Origin: Haplosporangium gracile
Taxonomy: Eukaryota > Mortierellomycota > Mortierellomycetes > Mortierellales > Mortierellaceae
Reading direction: 5' to 3'
DNA: 64,000 nucleotides
Assembly: GCA_015499985.1 (NCBI GenBank)
Contig: JAAAUF010000039.1
Location: 1-64,000 of the forward strand
Shown here piece by piece: positions 45,701 to 57,401 of this stretch. How positions within the stretch are numbered: the first letter of the stretch is position 1; each line of letters begins with the position of its first letter. Below the pieces are notes generated by a model, which made no database searches, was not told the origin of the DNA, and was given only the letters and a program-made list of their open reading frames with translations. The translations under genes were made by a program, and so were the position numbers.

Positions 45701-47207
45701 CGCAATTGATAATAATTTGATCCGCAATTGTTAGCGCACGCTCCAAGGGTCTCAGCGATTATGATTGTCATCAATTCACATGGAAAGCAAGAAACGTACG
45801 TGATGTAGTGTGTCTTGGCGAGGGCGGGCATTCTCGACTGTATCTCGTAAACATGAGCCAGCAGCTCATCGGGTATACTTGCTTGACCAGGATCTACGTG
45901 TAGGAGCAGTAAAGTGATCGTTTCTAGTCAGCTGACGCGTAGCTACACTTACGATTAACTCAGAATTCACACAGTCTGTCCTGAAAGTGGTCGCATACCG
46001 GAGAGTTTGTCGGTTTGTGTATCGAGGTACTTTTCAACGTCAAAGAGCGACATGAGCGCCGATCCTCTTGGGGACTGTGATTGCTGCCTCCGGTCGGTTG
46101 GCGAAAACACTGTTGGGCGATCCAGCGCGGAGCTATATATCTCCAGAGCCATGTAGCACTTGCACACCTCCTCGAAACTGAGTTTCCTGAACTCGATCCT
46201 AGCCTTCCGCACGTAGAGACCCATCACACTTGATGGTTCCTAATGATGGTTCCGGACCTTGTTAGTTCGAAATTTTCACTTGATCGATCTCTTCCGTTGT
46301 GCCTTGCGTGTCCTCAACCTGTAAATTAATGCATGCTCCCATACCAGCGTTATCCGTGTGTCGTTTTCAACCTATGAGAAAGTGTAGAAGAAAGCCAGGT
46401 TAGCCTTTCCAGCACGAAGAAAGCTTCACTGTTCAGAGTTCATTCCTGCCGCCTTGTATGAAGCATACTACTATCGCATTAGGACTAGGATCGTGAATTA
46501 GGTCCGCGAGGCCAATTTCTCGACCTGGTTCCTCCATTGGATCATCCATGGGATCGTGCTCCAGCTTGCACATGAAAAACTCGCTGAGGTGGTGAGGGCT
46601 CTTTATCCTTTTGAGCTATTGCAGATATCAATCACGAGATTAAGAGGGTGTAAGAAACTGATACATCACAAGGGAGATTTCGCGACTGAGGGCTTGTTTT
46701 TCAGGCATACCGTGTCCTTAAGGTGGTCCCACACAATTTGTCCTGCTTCGCTCGAGACTCGACCTCCGAACTCATTCACGTCGCGATGCAGATACTCTGA
46801 AGAATCCTGTGAAGTAAGAACGCGGTAGGATAGTGAGAAGTATGACCAATGATGGGCTCACGAATATACTGTCCAAATGAACGCGACAAATCCATACAAA
46901 GTACCTGGATACAGTCCAAAAGAAAGAGAAGAAGTTGCTGCGCCGCATCGGGCGGACACTGGTTCCGACAAAAGAATTCGACGAGAATAAGGACTGAGAT
47001 CTTATGAGGAGTCAAGTAAGGCACCGCATGAACGGGATCTAGAACAAGTCGCACTCGACTCGCGCCTCCCGGACCTCCTGCTCTTGGGTCATGAAAGTCG
47101 TCGTCGTAGTCCTCTGCGATACCATCTGGGGCAGCGAATGTTTGTGTCTGGGGTGGTCGCAGGGAGATGTCGGTTGCTGTCCTTGCGAATGCGCGTTTGC
47201 TGGTCAT
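42758..47207 (-). CDS. APC5: Anaphase-promoting complex subunit 5 (APC5), 1026 aa
   Basis: Fifteen exons: 47207-46905, 46806-46711, 46615-46469, 46371-46345 (27 nt), 46239-45999, 45893-45800, 45692-45527, 45420-45353, 45251-45104, 45000-44874, 44781-44675, 44585-44064, 43970-43797, 43706-43550 and 43461-42758. Phase closes to TAA. The protein is a TPR scaffold of the APC/C ubiquitin ligase. Family segments: YLTPHKISVLILVEFF near the N-terminus, HLKDTLKRIKSPHHLSEFFM, RKARIEFRKLSFEEVCKCYM, the signature YALLNLAMLHARFSNYDQAL with ALEETIEMARSQLDQECL, LLVKLRLAEVLLYLDNVQHA and DVVQVLYFQTRVYRELEQDE. These follow human ANAPC5 in order. A 165-residue low-complexity C-terminal extension ends in a basic QQKRRR patch. 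The exon 3 donor has an alternative 3 nt away in the same phase. An earlier in-frame ATG would add 16 residues. Confidence 0.9.
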
Positions 47208-47680
47208 GAACGGCGGGAACGAATGGAATGAAGGGAGGGAAGGTAAAGGCAACAAAAGAGTGGAGCGAACAAAAACTGTAAAGTGACTGTTGCCTTGTCA
47301 TTTTCTGCGATCAGAAATTGGTGGCAATGCAACCGACCACAACGGCCATGTTGCTCGTAGGCCTTCCTTGCCCCTATCGAAGCCGTCCATTTAACAAAGT
47401 GTCAAGAAGAGCAACGGTATCGAACTACTATGCTTTCGTGCTATCGTGACTGGAGCCAGCCAAGATTGCCTATGGTCTTCACACCTATAAAGAACTGCCG
47501 ACCAACGCCGCCTTAATTCGGGCCACGCTTGTATTCCAAGTGAAATTTGTGTCTCAAGGGGTGGCTTGGCCGAATCATTCACAAAAATAAGAAACCAAAG
47601 CTGGCTCCTGTCCTCATTCATTGTCTTCATTCATAAGGAAGCGACTCCCAACTGGACAGCCAGGAACACTACTCACCAAC
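47208..47680. promoter_or_regulatory. Divergent promoter of APC5 and RPR2
   Basis: Start codons of the two genes are 473 bp apart on opposite strands, so both promoters must lie here. No specific element is asserted. Confidence 0.6.
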
Positions 47681-48789
47681 ATGGCGAAGAAGGACAAGAA
47701 AGGCGAAAACACGGTCCAGAACAAGGAGATCTTCCAACGCATGAACTTTCTCTACCAGGCCGCTATGTGCATGGCCACCATAACAACGCCACCGCCACCG
47801 CCACCATCAAACAGCTCAGGAAACAAGTCTAAGAACAGTTGGCCTGGTGACGCCACCGAGAGTCAAGTAGCCACAGACAGTATCATCACGGACACAACAA
47901 CAAGTCATAACTCGCTCGCCGAACCAGCACCCGTATCGGCAATACCAACTACAGCTGCCACTACTTCTTCAAGTAATCTCGATTTGAACAACTGTCTCCT
48001 GCACCCTCGGAAACTTAGCCGGAAAAAGACACGCAAGTTGCTGCGGGAGAGAAAGAATAGGATTGCAATGGAGCAGATAAGCAATCACAGGAGCCACCAC
48101 CGCCTTACAAACCCCAACAAAGGTCACGATCCACGCCCACTCTCTGGCACTGCGCGGTTCTACGCCTCTACTCTCATGGAGGTCGGTCGCAAGAATGTAA
48201 TCCGCATGTAAGTCTGCCCTCTCGGTATACCCGATTCAGGAATAGCTTGTATGAGAGAATGTATCTGACCAAAACGCGTTTATTCCCGTCGATCTTACAA
48301 GTGGCCCAACTATCAAGAGATCCGTATGTCAGCGCTGTGAGGCTCTTCTTGTCCCTTCTATCAGCTGTGAAGTGCATGTCGATGGTACGTGTTAGCTCTC
48401 TTCGGCTTCATACTGCGGACTCTATTGTACAACGCACAATAGGGCAAAAAAGACAATCGACTAATATATGAATCGCACTTTTTCATTTGTGCATTACTAA
48501 TACAGCCACGCCTCAGTTGAACACACGGGTGATTTGTACCGCATGTGGAGCTTTCAGGCGGTACTTTTGTATGCCCGGAAAGGGCATCGGGGGCGACTGT
48601 TGGGAATCCAAGGAGACGATCGGTAGAGAGGGCAATGACACCGAGACAGGACCAGACAGTGCCACGACCTCATCGGCGACAACTCCCGCCGAGACGCATG
48701 ATGTCAGTGATAATGCAGGTTTGGAAGATTCCGTCATGGAGAGCGCACAAGGGATGGAGGGTCTAATTCTTCAAGAGAATGCTGTTTAA
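47681..48789 (+). CDS. RPR2: RNase P protein subunit Rpr2/Rpp21, 297 aa
   Basis: Three exons: 47681-48207, 48302-48384 and 48506-48789. Phase closes to TAA. The protein is a zinc-binding subunit of RNase P, which trims tRNA 5' leaders. The N-terminal helix is IFQRMNFLYQAAMCM. A low-complexity insert follows at about 35-110. Then come RKLSRKKTRKLLRERKNRI and ARFYASTLMEVGRKNVIRI. The zinc ribbon has CQRC (185-188) and CTAC (214-217) after TIKRSV. The tail is acidic and disordered. The spliced junctions bring the helix and ribbon into the Rpp21 order. The protein is longer than the human one (about 150 aa) through the insert and tail. Snm1 of RNase MRP is a relative and a weaker alternative. Confidence 0.85.
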
Positions 48790-49833
48790 TTTTTAGAACG
48801 AGATCTTACTCTGGGGTTCATTACTGCTACTCTGCAGCTTCAGAAACAGTTTGATCAGAAGGAATAGCTGGAGGATCAAAGAGTAATCACGCGCGTAGGC
48901 AAGAAGGAGAGTGAGCGAGGGTGGGAGCTTAGAAGATGTATAGACGACATGGGGAATAGTGATAATCGATGTCCGGTGTTCGCATATCTCGAAGACAGTC
49001 GTAGAAGACCATGCACGCAACAATGGCGTCAACAACATGTACTATACTTTTGTAAAATACCAAGGACAAGAAAAAAAAAATAAAGAGAAGAAAAGAAAAG
49101 GGAGCGTGTTGCGACTTTGAACACGAGCGCAAAAGCGGGTTTGTTTAACGAGAAGCTCCTTTTTGTTTGTTCGATTGACACTCACCCACTCCACCTCTCA
49201 TCGATGAGAAGAAGGAACTATTGCGTAAGGTTACAAGAAGAATGAAGAATTTTTGTCGCAGGTTTGGGTTGCCTTTTCAACGAAATCGCTTTTACGCAAC
49301 TTGACACGAGGAGAGTTGGTATTCAATCATTCAATTGGAAAATACAACCTAGAGTGTGAAAAGCAGATTAGTGCCATTGGAAGGAGAGGGATCGCACTCA
49401 TTTCTGATTTTTTTTGTCGAAGCAAACTGTGAGAGTTGGCCAGATTGTCGAAGAATTCAAGGTAGGAGAGGAGATACCCTCCTGTCTAGTCTCTCACTGT
49501 TTTCTTCTTCACTCCTCAACTTTTCCTTTAAACCCCTCTTGTCTTCACTCAGCGGTCTTTCATTCTTCTTTTTCTTCCTCATTCCCTTTTTTCCTTTCAT
49601 ACCCTCTCATTCAGCTGCTTACCTTTCCTCATTACACTTTAGTAATCTCTTATTTTACAACACACTTCTCCATATCCTTTTCCAGCTTTATTTTTTCTTC
49701 TTTAACCCCAACACTCTCGTCAGGACGCTCTAGACCTTCTTTCTCTTCCTCCCTCACTTTCTTTCTTTCCTTCCTTCTCTCTCTCAATTCTCACTCTTCA
49801 CTACTCTTTCTCATCAATCCCTTGCATACAATC
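48790..49833. other. Intergenic: promoter and C/T leader of the FAD gene
   Basis: Bases 49490-49830 are nearly pure C/T on the plus strand, directly before the FAD oxidoreductase start. The long frame open through this tract is a composition effect. No gene is seen in 48790-49490. Confidence 0.5.
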
Positions 49834-52800
49834 ATGTCGACCACAACTGATATTCCTGTCTCAACACTCCCTTCCTCTCCTTTCATTACCACCGACGATC
49901 ACTCCTCCTTTAATACACCAGCAGCACAGCCAACAACGGCTTCCTCCTCAACAGCAACGCCAACATCGCCACCGCCGCGCAAGCTCCGTGTAGCTGTAGT
50001 CGGATCAGGGCTCGCTGGTTTGACCGTTGCACATCTTCTCTCTTCACTCCACCTCGAGGATGGCCAGGGAGACCAAGGCATCGATGTCGAACTATTTGAA
50101 AAAGCTCACAAACTTGGTAAGATAAACAACAACGACCCCTCGCCAGACACAGACACAGACACAGAAGCCAGACACCAGACACCGGATAGAGAGACACACA
50201 TGTTGATTACTATTTTTCGTCCTTCGGTTTTTTTGACAGTCCGCGTTGTTGTTTTCCAAACCGTATTCCTTTTTTGACAAGGCTGTATGGACTGGATTGC
50301 ATTGAATGGGACAACACCATGGATATACATAGAACAAAGAAACAACATAGCGTGGTTGTGTTTCGGTAGCACCGCTCCTTTTGAACCGGGAAGATCATCA
50401 TCATCAGCATCATTATTTGATCATCTGCCTCAAATAACCAACACAACCGCTGCTTTTCCCATTTTGGCCAGTTTCAGTCTATCCAATGGTCAACCCCTGG
50501 CTCTCTAGTATGGGGCCCGTCTTGAATCAAAATGTTAAAATGCAATCGACTAATTGGCATCAGCTTTATTCCTTCGTCCTCTCTTCCCCCTTTGAACATG
50601 ATGCACCTCCCCCTTGAAAATAAAATGTATTTTATCCTTCTAGGCATGGATGCCGCTTCATTATCAGTGACATGTCCTTGTCAAAAGTGCGCTCTGGCAG
50701 CAGGCCGAAGCGACGGCGATCCTAACCACGAGCACGTTGAAGGACGAATGGACGTGCCTATGCGCAGTTTCTTTGCCGGTAAGTTCCCAGTCGGCTTGTT
50801 TTATATTTTAGCGTTATGGTGCAGGAATGCGATACAAGAAGGGATGGGAAAGAAGGATCAAAGGAACGGAGGGCGGTTTTATTTTGTCCGTGTCTGACGT
50901 TTCCCTTTCGCTCGGTGTTCGGCGTTGATACGATCAAAAATTTATTTTTTTTTCGATCGCTTTTATACTTTTCGTCAAAGAGAAATGTTTTGGTGCAGGT
51001 GCTGGTAATTGTGCGGCTGTGGATTATTTGCGAAAGAGTCGGATGTTTATTTTGGCGGGAAGTGGGGTGACTATCGAAGAAAAGGAGGGCAAAGCGACAT
51101 TGCCCTTACAGCGATCGAGGAACAACGACATATTCGAAGGAATGGATGAAAGAAGAAGCCGAAGAGAACGAACGAACGATTGAAGAATGAAAAAAGAAAA
51201 AAGAAAGAAAAGAACAAACACAATAACCATGATCGGATAGAAAATCGATGACTGATGACGAGGAGGATCGACGACAGGGTCGCAATCGAGGGTGATACCT
51301 TACCTTGCCACGCAATGATGCCAGCCAACTTTATTTCTTTTTCTGTATCCTCCTCCCCTATTCTCATTACAATTGTGTCTGTGCACCCTTCATCCCTTCA
51401 CCAACGAACAAACCTTCGTTGCCACCTTGCCACTGCCTAAGCCCATTGGATTAATATCCACAATCCACCATATTGAATCCAATTAAATAGAATACTACCC
51501 AAACTTGGTCCGCCTCTACCGCGCCATTGGCGTCAAGTTCCACGACGCCGACAACACCCTAGCCTGCTTCGATGTCACCTTTGACTCAGAGTCCGGAGAA
51601 TCGAGCCCCAGTACAAAGTACAGACCTAGCCGCAATCATCGCAACTTCAATCTCGAATCCCCCTACCTGTCCTCGAGATCCTACAAAGTCAGCTCAGACC
51701 ATACCATCACCCTCCCGGACCTGCCTTCGCTCTCGGTTCTTAACCCCTATCCCTTTGGTCGCCGTCTCCTCGGCTACTACAGGATTGCCCGCGATTATGT
51801 CAGGATGTTGGCAGTCTCAAAGGAGTTCATGACTCAAGGTCGCATGATGGATATTGGAAAGGACCCCTCGGAATGGGGCAACGGTCGTCAAGTCTCTTTG
51901 CGGGAGTTCTTGGTCAATGGACAGTACAGTCACGACTTTTCGGCATTCTTTGTCCCTCTCTTTGCTTGCGTTTGCACATGCAGCTTTGAGCGGATGATGG
52001 AATTCCCGGCCTGTGTGGTTCTTGAGTACGTCGCTCGGTGTATGCCTTTTGGTCGCATGCAGTTCGTTTCGTCAGGCGTTCGAGAAGTGACGGAGAATCT
52101 GTCCAAAAACATTGGAACCATTCACTACAACACCATGGTCGAGAAGATCATCGAGGCTCAGGATGCAGAGGAGGCGAACGAGAAAGGAGCTATTGTCTTG
52201 ATCGACTCGTATGGTGTCCGTCGGTCGTTTGACCATGTGATCTTCGCGACCCAGGCTAACCAAGCAGCCGCTACCTTGGCTGGTCAGCGTTCCAGCAAAC
52301 CCCTCCCCAAGCCATTCGTCACCTCGCGTGAGGCCGGCGATGTCGAGTCGAACTATGGTCGTCGTGAGGAGCATGACTCGGCCGACCCTGAGACCCCTCA
52401 AGATGTCAAGGTCGATTCTTTGGCAAGCGATCATCCCTTTTACGCCCAAATGAAGACCTTGGCCAAGTTCCCGTACGAGCGCACCCAAGTCGTCTGCCAT
52501 ACTGACACATCTTTCCTTCCCAAGGACCCTGCGTCATGGAGACTGTTGAATATTGCCAAGGCTACCAATGCTGACATCCTGGCAACACCTTTTGACGAGG
52601 TTACTGAAGAGTTGGCCAAGACCAAACGACGTGCCTCGACCGATACCCTTGTCAGCAACAGTGACGATTCGGGACTTCGCAAAAGAAACACAAGAGCAAG
52701 AGACGCTGCCAGCACAACCAGCTCGGGAGCTTCCAGCCCAACGACACTCAACAACAGCGGCAGCTCAACTCCCGTTTCGACAGCCTCTCAGAGCTACAAC

Positions 52801-53598
52801 TCTGCCATGGCGACACATATCATGAACAACACCGCTTCTTCCTTGGGATCGACGACCAAGTTCTTGCAGACCACCAATCCGATCTTCCAGCCCAAGCCCG
52901 AGACGGTCATTTCGTCTGCCTGGTTCGAGCGTGCGGTCGTAAACCCTGAGTCGATGAAGGCTGTTGATGAGCTCTCTCAGCAAATGGATGAGCAGGCTGA
53001 GCGCCTCTTGGCTGGTCAGCAGCCTGAGAACAATGGTTCGACCTCGGTGTCGGACAGGGTCTGGTTCGTTGGAAGCTATGCGTACCCAGGAATCCCACTC
53101 CTCGAGGGATGCGTCGTCAGTGCAGTGCAAGTCATGGAGCGGATCATCTCTTGTTCTCCCGCCCACCGATTGGACGCTGCCGTCGATGCACCTGAAGGAT
53201 CGTTCTTGAGTCGCGATGCGCCCATGCGAGAACGTCGTCGTCGCCGGAAAGAGGAGCAGGATCTGGCCGCCAAACTTGGTGGTCAAGATTTGGAGGAGCA
53301 GGATCAATCACCTTCTGGAGTCTACTTTAGGACAGCCTGGAAGGACACATTGGAGGACGAGCAGATCTGGGAACAGCAGGAAAAGGCTCGTCTCGAGAAA
53401 GAGAAGGCAACCGCTGCTGGTGGGGAGGTCTATGAGAAGAAGGGACATTTCTTGAGCGCGGTTGGATTGTGGACTTCGAATGTGTATGTCGAGGTCACTT
53501 GGATGTTGCTTCTGTATCTGTTGGCGATCTTCCAGTGGTGGATGGTCTTCCTTATTGAGAGTTTTGGCTTTGACGGCAGTCGGTGGGCCATGGCCTAG
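49834..53598 (+). CDS. FAD-dependent amine-oxidase-like flavoprotein with C-terminal TM, 841 aa
   Basis: Three exons: 49834-50116, 50644-50778 and 51491-53598. Phase closes to TAG. A Ser/Thr/Pro tail (1-49) precedes the FAD motif VVGSGLAGL (56-64). After the first junction comes CPCQKC (a CxCxxC cluster), then GRMDVPMRSFFAEYYPNLVR, a signature of the NAD(P)/FAD-binding amine-oxidase-like group (COG2907 type). Further family segments are VIFATQANQAA, RTQVVCHTDTSFLP and the C-terminal FAD contact WFVGSYAYPGIPLLEGCVVS. A low-complexity insert of about 100 residues splits the domain. The C-terminus has a hydrophobic segment (WMLLLYLLAIFQWWMVFLI) that would tether it to a membrane. In bacteria and plants such proteins often accompany fatty-acid cyclopropanation; the substrate here is unknown. 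Confidence 0.85.
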
Positions 53599-53957
53599 AC
53601 AGCATAATAGATAGACGTAATCTATAAAGTAAATATTGTAATGGGGTCATCGTTTCTGTTTGCTCCGTTCAGCCGCTAGTCGACTCTTTGCCGCCCAAAA
53701 TGAAAAAAATGTGGATTTAGTAACTTGTGGATTGTAGGGCAGATCAATAACACTATCAATTTCTTACATGTCTCCTTTCCTTCACGCTCACAAAATTAGA
53801 GCGGACTGTCCTCAGAGTAGGTCAAGAAAAGCCTTTTCATTTCCTTGAATGAAATACAACACAACACAAACAACAGAAAAAAGGAAGAGAGGATTTTAGA
53901 TTTTTGAATGTTTTTTGGGTTTGGCTCCACAAAAGGATCAAGACAAGTCTTTATTCT
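53599..53957. other. Intergenic, convergent 3' ends
   Basis: About 360 bases of AT-rich 3' flanking sequence between converging genes; no further feature. Confidence 0.5.
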
Positions 53958-55077
53958 TTAAGCGCGGGGAGGGCGGTCACCGCGGGGCTTGCGCTCAACG
54001 GGGGCCTGCTTGACCTCGACGGCGGTGACACCGGCCAAGTCCTCGAAGTTCAAAGACTTAAGAAGAGCCTGTTTGTTGAAGGTAGAAAGATAGCGAATCG
54101 TTAGTGAGCTGGTTCATAATGCCTATCCGATCTGTCCAATAGATCCAGCTTGCGCTTATAACGTGCAAATCCGAAACAAAAAAAGTACCTTGGTGTCGGT
54201 ATCGATCTCAATGGCAGAGGTATCCAAAGCAGAGAACTCGGGGATGTAGTTATCCTTGCGCTCACGCTCCTCCTCCTGAAGCTTGAAGGAGATACCACGG
54301 ACGGGTCCGCGCTGGATACGCTTCATCAAGTGGGTGGTGAAACCAGCAATCTTGTTGCGGAGACGCTTGGAGGGGATGATGGCGACCTCGGAAGCAATCT
54401 TCTTGTTAGTCTGGAAATCCAGAGTCAAACGAGGGTAGTACTTCTCGATGAGAACCTTGGAGGCCCTCTTGACAGTCTTAGTTCTGTTGGTTGTACAATG
54501 TGGGAGGAGGAGAGGTGTGGGATGTTGGTCAAAGATAGTCCTGGTTCATAATGTCCTGTAGCATTCTATTTCCTGACGACAGTTACGATATCCGTGCAAT
54601 AAAAACAATTGTCCCTTTGTCCATGCTTTGAAAAATTACCTAACGCGACCCTGTTGAAGAGGAAAAAAAACGAAACATAGGTTAGCATAGAGTTGACATA
54701 AAACTGATCACTTTTTTCTCCTTTTTATGAGCTGATGTTGGTGAGCACTACTGACAGTGTCTTTCCCTGCAGAAGTCAATTCGTGCTATCGCTTCCTGAT
54801 GGAATGGGAGTTCAATTGGAGCCATTCAGTCGTCCTGGCCGCAAAGAAACTCATCGTCGTTAAGTTGATCTCTTCCCAGATCTGCAAGTCGAAAAAATCG
54901 GGTTTAAAGGTTCATCCTGATACCAACGAAAAAAAGGTATCAATAGTGCTGGATAATCCTGGATATGCTGATCGATGGGTTCCCAGTGTTGATCGATGCC
55001 AATGGATGGGTCGCCCGACCGGTACCCATGATGGTTTCCTTCTGTCTAAAAATGGATGTCTGCACGTGACTAACCAT
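53958..55077 (-). CDS. RPS17: 40S ribosomal protein eS17, 139 aa
   Basis: Four exons: 55077-55075 (only the ATG), 54650-54640 (11 nt), 54483-54189 and 54068-53958. Phase closes to TAA. The spliced N-terminus [20 protein letters not shown] is diagnostic of eS17. Core segments [20 protein letters not shown] and [20 protein letters not shown] are nearly identical to other eukaryotes. The C-terminus is basic ([10 protein letters not shown]). The protein is a structural component of the small ribosomal subunit. An intron directly after the ATG is also known from yeast RPS17 genes, which supports the ATG at 55077 with donor GTTAGT. The 11-nt exon supplies GRV and part of Arg5. The first exon is the least certain part. 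Confidence 0.95.
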
Positions 55078-57401
55078 TTTGAATTGATAAGTTGAAAGAG
55101 GAAGAAAACACTCAGCCCGTGCAACACAGCTCTAAATCAGGTCTAGATGAATAGGATGGATGAACTGCCCTTAAATATATTAACTTAATCGATCGGCCTG
55201 GAAAAATTCCATGAAGGCGAGGTCCTTTGTCCGTGGAGGTTTGAACATGGCGCACACTCGTGCATGTGCGAAATAAACACTCTACCTATACCTCTACCAC
55301 CCCTGAAGAATAACTGTTTTCAAGTCGGTCTGGATGGATTGCTTACGTCCGCGACAAGGTTGTTCCCGAGCTCCTGTTCGAGAGCACAAGGGTCCTCGCT
55401 CAAACAATCTTTTATTTTCATTTATACCCATGCGCGGGCTGTGGCGCTCCAATTTGCAGCTTGATAGAAGCCCAAAAACAAAACATATCCCCTTTTTCTC
55501 TTTTGCGCCTATCTACTCAGTTGAGATCTCTCGGCTTTTGGGAGGGTTAAACAAATAGCTAAGGGGAGGTATTCACCTTGAGACCGTGACAGCCTGCGAT
55601 TACCAATTTATATGCGAAATGCAAGAAATTGCACAAAGCATACTAACAAATCCTCACCGTCATCCAGATAGTAGAAAGACGGGTTTTTTTCTCTCTCTTT
55701 GAAAAACTGAAAGAGGCTTTTTTGGCCAAGAGTTACCTGGAATAGCCCCGCAGGTTTTATTATTACTTTTCTTTTACCACGAGGCGAAGGATACCGTTAA
55801 TTGAACGCCCGCAAGCTCAAAGGTGAATAAAAGCGCAAAAAGGTGGATACCCCGAGGATAGAAAGTTAAGCGAGAGGCGGGCGGAGGCAGGAATTGGGAA
55901 ATTGAGATGAGGGCTAGAAGGCTGAGATACCTCAAACAGATAAATGGATGGAGCATCGACTGAACAAGGAAAAGGTATTCCGCCCTTTTTTTTTGCTCAA
56001 TTTAAAAAAGATCGATAAAAATAGGAAAAAGAATACCACACGACCCGCTCCAATTGCCTCTTTCAGGCACAGGCAGATGGACGAAGGTGATACATACTTC
56101 CCATTCCACTCACACGATACTTTGCAGCTAAAAGTAAACAATTGAGAAAAAAAAAAAAAAGACGTCGAGGTGGACACTCCAGGACTACTAGATTCATGGA
56201 TCAGGGCCTCGTTCATGCCGTGGGCGCCCATCCCTTCCCACAAACCATTTTTTTACGCCTACTCGACTCCGAAGGCCCTCTCTCTTTTTTTTTCAGCCTC
56301 ATCATCATATCAAGCACTTTCTCATCTCCATCTCTCTCTCTCTTTCTTTCCTTCTTTTTCACTTCCTTGCTTTCCTCACTTTCCTCACTTTCCTTAGCTT
56401 TCTTCCATTTCCATCAACACGTCCACACTTTTGTGGCGCCATTTCTCTTTTTCCACATCCTGCATCCTGCACACTACCGCGTTTTATATCAATTGCCCTT
56501 TGCTCGCTGCATTGCGCATTTCTCCTTTCCAACAACCACAACACATCCCACCTCCTTTTTCGATCTGGAATCAACTCTTGGTGAACCCCTTTCGTCCATC
56601 CGTTCACCCGTTTCGTCTCCTGAAAAAAAACAATAGACAAATACCTCCTTGTGTCCTTTATTTTGTCTGGAGGTAAATTCAACATGCACTCACGAGATAC
56701 ATCATTCAGTTCATTTCACACCATTGTCCTTTTAGTTCCTCTTCTAAGCTCCTGAAAACATAAAAAGAAGCCCGGCTGACAATCATCCCGCTACGCTCAC
56801 CTTTTATGCACTTTCTTACAACAGGAAGAAGTTGAACAAAGAACAGCTCTTTGAGCTATTTTCTTCCGTTTCTCCTTTCCTTCCCAAAGCCCACACACAC
56901 AGATCACTCTTTTTTGTGCGTCCCCTTCGACTTTTGCTTCTTCTCACTCTTCCCTCTTCCCTCTCTTTCTTCGCCACCTTTTGTTTTCTATTTCTATCTA
57001 TACAACACACCCCTGTTTTGCGCCCTTTGGCCCATATTGTTGCTGCTGCTACGAACCCTGAAAGAGTACGGCTGAGCATTATCACTTCTTCACTTTCCAA
57101 TCAATCGGACACTTACAAGCATCATCAACAACACACGGCCTTGACTCCCCTTCCGATACACCTTTCAACCTGCAAAAGGAAAAAGCGCACTAAACCTGTT
57201 TTTATCCTCTTATTATTGCCATCAACTCATTTAGCCCTAGTTCAGCACCTAGCACTTTATCTAACTATATACTTTGCAACCACAGCAACACTGCCGCAGT
57301 TTCCTTCTATACTCTTGCAGCCGCTCCTTCTTCGTTCGTCTCGCCATCGGCACTTTTTTAATGCATAATAACAACAGCCGGATATACGCATTTCTCTCCT
57401 A
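55078..57401. other. Intergenic 2.3 kb, divergent promoters
   Basis: The stretch lies between eS17 (minus) and the DUF202 protein (plus). Bases 56270-56640 and 56860-57370 are C/T-rich leaders in front of the plus-strand gene. No coding sequence is supported. Confidence 0.5.

Noticed and set aside
48241..48301. Earlier acceptors for RPR2 exon 2 giving extra residues NVSDQNAF
   Set aside because: Their phases do not match the exon 1 end (two leftover bases). The acceptor at 48300-48301 gives IGPTIKRSVCQRC in phase.
54651..55074. Possible C/D-box snoRNA in the long first intron of eS17
   Set aside because: Only imperfect C-like (GGATGAA) and D-like (CTGA) words are present without a proper terminal stem; not supportable.
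54757..55095. 112-codon plus-strand frame opposite eS17 intron 1
   Set aside because: It overlaps the eS17 intron and start exon, has no recognisable domain and no supporting context.
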